Shown: positions 61,411-64,000 of the stretch, piece by piece | How positions within the stretch are numbered: the stretch's first letter is position 1 | Layout: the number at the start of each line of letters is the position of its first letter | NCBI RefSeq assembly: GCF_004217185.1 | Contig: NZ_SHKL01000001.1 | Location: forward strand, 929,001 to 993,000 | Origin: Pseudonocardia sediminis | GTDB taxonomy: Bacteria > Actinomycetota > Actinomycetes > Mycobacteriales > Pseudonocardiaceae | Reading direction: 5' to 3' | DNA length: 64,000 bases | Translations under genes and position numbers: made by a program | Notes under the pieces: generated by a model | What the model saw: the letters and a program-made list of their open reading frames with translations, nothing else | What the model was told of the DNA's origin: nothing | Databases searched by the model: none

Positions 61411-63033
61411 CTAGTGCGAGGACACCTTGGCGATGTTGGCGCCGGTCAGGGACCGGACCTCCATCTCGGCGAACTTGCTGCCGTCGTGGCGCTTCTGCCC
61501 GACGTAGGTGCCCACGATGCCGAGGACGAACGACAGCGGGATCGAGACGATGCCCGGGTTCTCCAGCGGGAACCAGGAGAAGTCGACGCCCTGGATCATG
61601 GACTTCGTCGAGGCTGTCGGCGGCTTGCCGGACACGGCGGGGGAGAACACGATCAGGATGATCGCACTCGCCAGACCGCCGTAGATGCTGAACAGCGCAC
61701 CGGTGGTGTTGAACCGCTTCCAGAACAGCGAGTACAGGATCGTCGGCAGGTTGGCCGAGGCCGCGACGGCGAAGGCCAGCGCCACCAGGAAGGCGACGTT
61801 CTGCCCGTTGGCCGCGATGCCGCCGACGATCGCCACGATGCCGATCACGACCGTGGTGATCCGGGCGACCCGGACCTCGGTCTTCTGCTCGTCCTGGACC
61901 TGGCCCTTCTTGATCACGTTGATGTAGACGTCGTGCGCGAACGACGCCGACGCCGTGATCGTCAGGCCGGCCACGACCGCGAGGATCGTGGCGAAGGCGA
62001 CCGCGGAGATGATGCCCAGCAGCACCGGACCGCCCAGCTCGAGGGCGAGCAGCGGGGCCGCGGAGTTCACACCACCCGGTGCGCCCCGGATCTCCTCCGG
62101 GCCGACCAGCGCGCCCGCGCCGTAGCCGATCACGAGCGTGAACAGGTAGAACAGGCCGATCAGCCAGATCGCCCACTCGACCGACTTCCGGGCCTCCTTG
62201 GCCGTCGGCACCGTGTAGAAGCGCATCAGCACGTGCGGCAGGCCCGCGGTACCGAGCACCAGGGCGAGGCCGAGCGAGATGAAGTCGATCTTGTTCGTGT
62301 ACTGCTTGCCGGGCGCGAGGAGCGCCTCGCCGGCCGCACCGGCCCGGTCCACCGCTCCGCCGAGCAGCGCGGAGAAGTTGAAGCCGAACAGCGCCAGCAC
62401 CCAGATCGTCATGATCAGGGCGCCGAGGATGAGCAGCACCGCCTTGATCATCTGGACCCAGGTCGTGCCGCGCATGCCGCCGATCAGCACGTAGGCGATC
62501 ATGACCGCACCCACGACCGCGATCACGATGGACTGCCCGAGGCCGCCCTTGATGTCGAGGAGCAGCGACACGAGGCCACCGGCACCGGCCATCTGGGCCA
62601 GCAGGTAGAAGAACGACACGACGAGCGTCGACGTCGCCGCGGCGGCCCGGATCGGCCGCTGCTTCATCCGGAACGCCAGCACGTCACCCATGGTGAAACG
62701 GCCGGTGTTGCGCATCAGCTCGGCGACCAGCAGCAGCGCGACGAGCCAGGCGACCAGGAAGCCGATCGAGTAGAGGAAGCCGTCGTAGCCGTTGAGCGCG
62801 ATCGCGCCGGCGATGCCGAGGAACGACGCCGCGGACAGGTAGTCACCGGCGATCGCGGTGCCGTTCTGCGGCCCGGAGAAGCCGCCGCCGGCGGTGTAGA
62901 AGTCCGACGCCGTCGACGACGCGCGACGGTTCACGTAGATCACGATCCCGAGCGTGATCACCACGAACGCGATGAAGATCGAGATGTTGAGGACCGGGCT
63001 GGCCTGCTCGAGGGAGGACTGGGCGAGCGTCAT
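61411..63033 (-). CDS. Solute:Na+ symporter, acetate/monocarboxylate type (ActP/MctC-like)
   Basis: 540 residues from ATG 63033. About 13 membrane helices with the SSS family signatures (DFYTAGGGFSGPQNGTAIAGDYLSAASFLGIAG; FTMGDVLAFRMKQRP; GTAGLPHVLMRFYTVP). The last match the ActP/MctC branch that carries acetate, pyruvate or propionate with Na+ or H+. The start overlaps the DUF485 stop by 4 bases (ATGA), the standard operon for this transporter. Short-chain acyl uptake would feed acetyl-CoA or propionyl-CoA routes such as the lyase/dehydrogenase genes at the start of the window. Confidence 0.92.
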   Translation of the reverse strand: MTLAQSSLEQASPVLNISIFIAFVVITLGIVIYVNRRASSTASDFYTAGGGFSGPQNGTAIAGDYLSAASFLGIAGAIALNGYDGFLYSIGFLVAWLVALLLVAELMRNTGRFTMGDVLAFRMKQRPIRAAAATSTLVVSFFYLLAQMAGAGGLVSLLLDIKGGLGQSIVIAVVGAVMIAYVLIGGMRGTTWVQMIKAVLLILGALIMTIWVLALFGFNFSALLGGAVDRAGAAGEALLAPGKQYTNKIDFISLGLALVLGTAGLPHVLMRFYTVPTAKEARKSVEWAIWLIGLFYLFTLVIGYGAGALVGPEEIRGAPGGVNSAAPLLALELGGPVLLGIISAVAFATILAVVAGLTITASASFAHDVYINVIKKGQVQDEQKTEVRVARITTVVIGIVAIVGGIAANGQNVAFLVALAFAVAASANLPTILYSLFWKRFNTTGALFSIYGGLASAIILIVFSPAVSGKPPTASTKSMIQGVDFSWFPLENPGIVSIPLSFVLGIVGTYVGQKRHDGSKFAEMEVRSLTGANIAKVSSH

Positions 63034-63383
63034 CGGGAACCTCCCTCGATCTCGTCACGGATCTTCGACGACAGCGGGTCGAGCTTCCGGTCGGCGAAGC
63101 GGATGTAGGTGATCGTGATCGCGAACGTCGAGACGAACTGCAGCAGTCCGAAGATCAGTCCGATGTTGATGTTGCCCAGGACCGGGGTCGCCATGAAGTC
63201 CGGCGCGTAGCTCGCGAGCAGGACGTAGAGCAGGTACCAGGCCAGGAAGCCGGCGGTGACCGGGAAGACGAACCCGCGCAGGCGCTTGCGCAGCTGCTGG
63301 AAGTCCGGGCTCGCCTGGACGGCCGTCCAGTCCGTGGAGCCGGACGGCGCCGGCGGATCGTCGGTGGACTCGGTGGTACTCAC
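63030..63383 (-). CDS. DUF485 membrane protein
   Basis: 117 residues from GTG 63383 (AAGGAGG upstream). Two membrane helices (GFVFPVTAGFLAWYLLYVLLASY and IGLIFGLLQFVSTFAITITYI) with the charged end ADRKLDPLSSKIRDEIEGG. The family always accompanies ActP-type symporters and is thought to be an accessory subunit. First gene of the symporter operon. Confidence 0.92.
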   Translation of the reverse strand: MSTTESTDDPPAPSGSTDWTAVQASPDFQQLRKRLRGFVFPVTAGFLAWYLLYVLLASYAPDFMATPVLGNINIGLIFGLLQFVSTFAITITYIRFADRKLDPLSSKIRDEIEGGSR

Positions 63384-63518
63384 GTATGCCTCCTTGCATC
63401 TCCCGGGCTTCTCACCGCGCGGGTGCGCTCAGGAAAAGGCCTCGATCGGTCGCCGCGAAAGCGGCTCACGCCACACAACCGGCGATTGAGACGAACGGTG
63501 GACCAGAGTGGCGTCGAT

Positions 63519-63530
63519 CGCAACGTTGCG
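63519..63530. promoter_or_regulatory. 12-bp palindrome before the DUF485-symporter operon
   Basis: CGCAACGTTGCG (63519-63530) is a perfect palindrome 136 bp upstream of the DUF485 start. It is flanked by CGACCAACGG and GATCGC and may be an operator. No known acetate-regulator motif was recognised. The 173-bp gap holds no gene. Confidence 0.45.
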
Positions 63531-63556
63531 CGACCAACGGTCTTGACACGATTCGA

Positions 63557-64000
63557 CTAACGCCGGTCTGCGAGGTGCAGCCGGAGCATCGTAGCCTCCG
63601 CCCATGGCGGAGCGTGATCGGTCAGTGACACCGAGATCATGATCACGAACGCGAGCGGTACCGACCACAGCGCGGGCTGGGACAGCAGCAGGGCGACCGT
63701 ACCCCCCGCGGGGACCGGTGACCCCGGAACGGCCGCCAGTGCCATCGCGCCGAGCGAGCCGAGCAGCCCCGCCGTCATCCCGGCCAGGGCCCCGCGCGCG
63801 GTGAGCCGCCGCCACCAGATGCCGAGCACCAGCAGCGGGCAGAACGTCGAGGCCGCCACCGCGAACGACGACGTGACGGCCGCGCTGACGTCGACCCGCG
63901 AGGCGAACAACGCCGCGGTGACGACCACCGCGGCGGCGGCCAGCGCGGACAGGCGCAGCCGGCGCAGGCCCGAGGGCATCAGGTCGTGCGCGAGCGCCCC
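63557..64000 (-). CDS. C-terminal end of a second SSS-family symporter (partial)
   Basis: The frame stays open to the right edge; the visible 147 residues begin GALAHDLMPSGLRR, in which ALAHDL is the conserved loop of SSS transporters found as SFAHDV in the gene at 61411. Three to four membrane helices follow (AAAAVVVTAALFAS; AAVTSSFAVAASTFCPLLVLGIWW; GALAGMTAGLLGSLGAMALA; LWSVPLAFVIMISV). The Cys-Pro in TFCPLL and WWRRLTARGA match the family. Probably the upstream member of an ActP-like pair in the same direction as the DUF485 operon. Confidence 0.85.
   Translation of the reverse strand, partial: GALAHDLMPSGLRRLRLSALAAAAVVVTAALFASRVDVSAAVTSSFAVAASTFCPLLVLGIWWRRLTARGALAGMTAGLLGSLGAMALAAVPGSPVPAGGTVALLLSQPALWSVPLAFVIMISVSLTDHAPPWAEATMLRLHLADRR

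Overview
The window looks like chromosomal DNA of a very high-GC actinobacterium of the Pseudonocardiaceae type, probably Pseudonocardia or a near relative. The evidence is the strong G/C third-position bias, frequent GTG starts, many 4-bp ATGA/GTGA overlaps, and several blocks whose gene order recalls Mycobacterium. These are DUF1003/MgtE-N/general-stress protein/CorA; RhlE/PQQ-propeller/ferritin-like/DUF3107/TetR; MoeZ and a TIGR02569-family protein; the ATL protein and AdnA/AdnB; and NirBD with a HemD-type protein and CbiX. The genus is inferred; no rRNA or tRNA gene is visible.

Region by region. 0-11 kb: the end of a MarR regulator, a DUF1003/MgtE-N pair, a PhzF protein, and three genes that resemble the late steps of the ethylmalonyl-CoA pathway (CoA-ester lyase, acyl-CoA dehydrogenase, MaoC hydratase). 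These three are separated by an AbiEi-like gene with hairpin repeats on both sides, a stress protein, a methyltransferase and CorA. 11-20 kb: a Nudix hydrolase, a 50-residue membrane protein next to a PH-domain protein, a PHP phosphoesterase, a RecB-type nuclease, a PQQ-propeller lipid-side protein, the RNA helicase RhlE, a ferritin-like hydroxylase and DUF3107. 20-24 kb: a TetR regulator divergent from an SDR/AurF-like diiron oxygenase/hydrolase operon, with two tandem 15-bp palindromes between them, and then a second TetR. 24-34 kb: a copper exporter operon with a CsoR-like site, a hydrolase, MoeZ, a 928-residue membrane protein with a zinc-knuckle-like N-terminus and a huge Gly/Ser tail, and a TIGR02569 protein.

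34-45 kb is a nitrogen/siroheme block. It holds NarK, a Tat-exported two-subunit molybdenum hydroxylase, a GAF-LuxR regulator, NirB, NirD, a HemD-winged-helix fusion and CbiX. NirBD needs siroheme, which the HemD/CbiX pair would help to make. 45-61 kb: an ArsR-type regulator, a PrmC-like methyltransferase with about 19 pentapeptide repeats inside its fold, an alkyltransferase-like protein, and the AdnA and AdnB subunits of the recombination helicase-nuclease. AdnA and AdnB are normally adjacent but here lie 5.2 kb apart. The genes between them are a PAP2 phosphatase, an F420-type LLM oxidoreductase, an Xre regulator/membrane protein pair and two paralogous GH16 glycoside hydrolases. 61-64 kb: a DUF485/acetate-type symporter pair and the end of another symporter.

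Two features stand out outside the genes. The first is a family of short palindromic repeats built around GCGTCAC that clusters on both sides of adnA-adnB (47.2-48.5 and 61.2-61.3 kb), including a 103-bp tandem repeat. The second is the set of long perfect hairpins that close most transcription units. Comparisons with Mycobacterium loci come from memory, not from a search.
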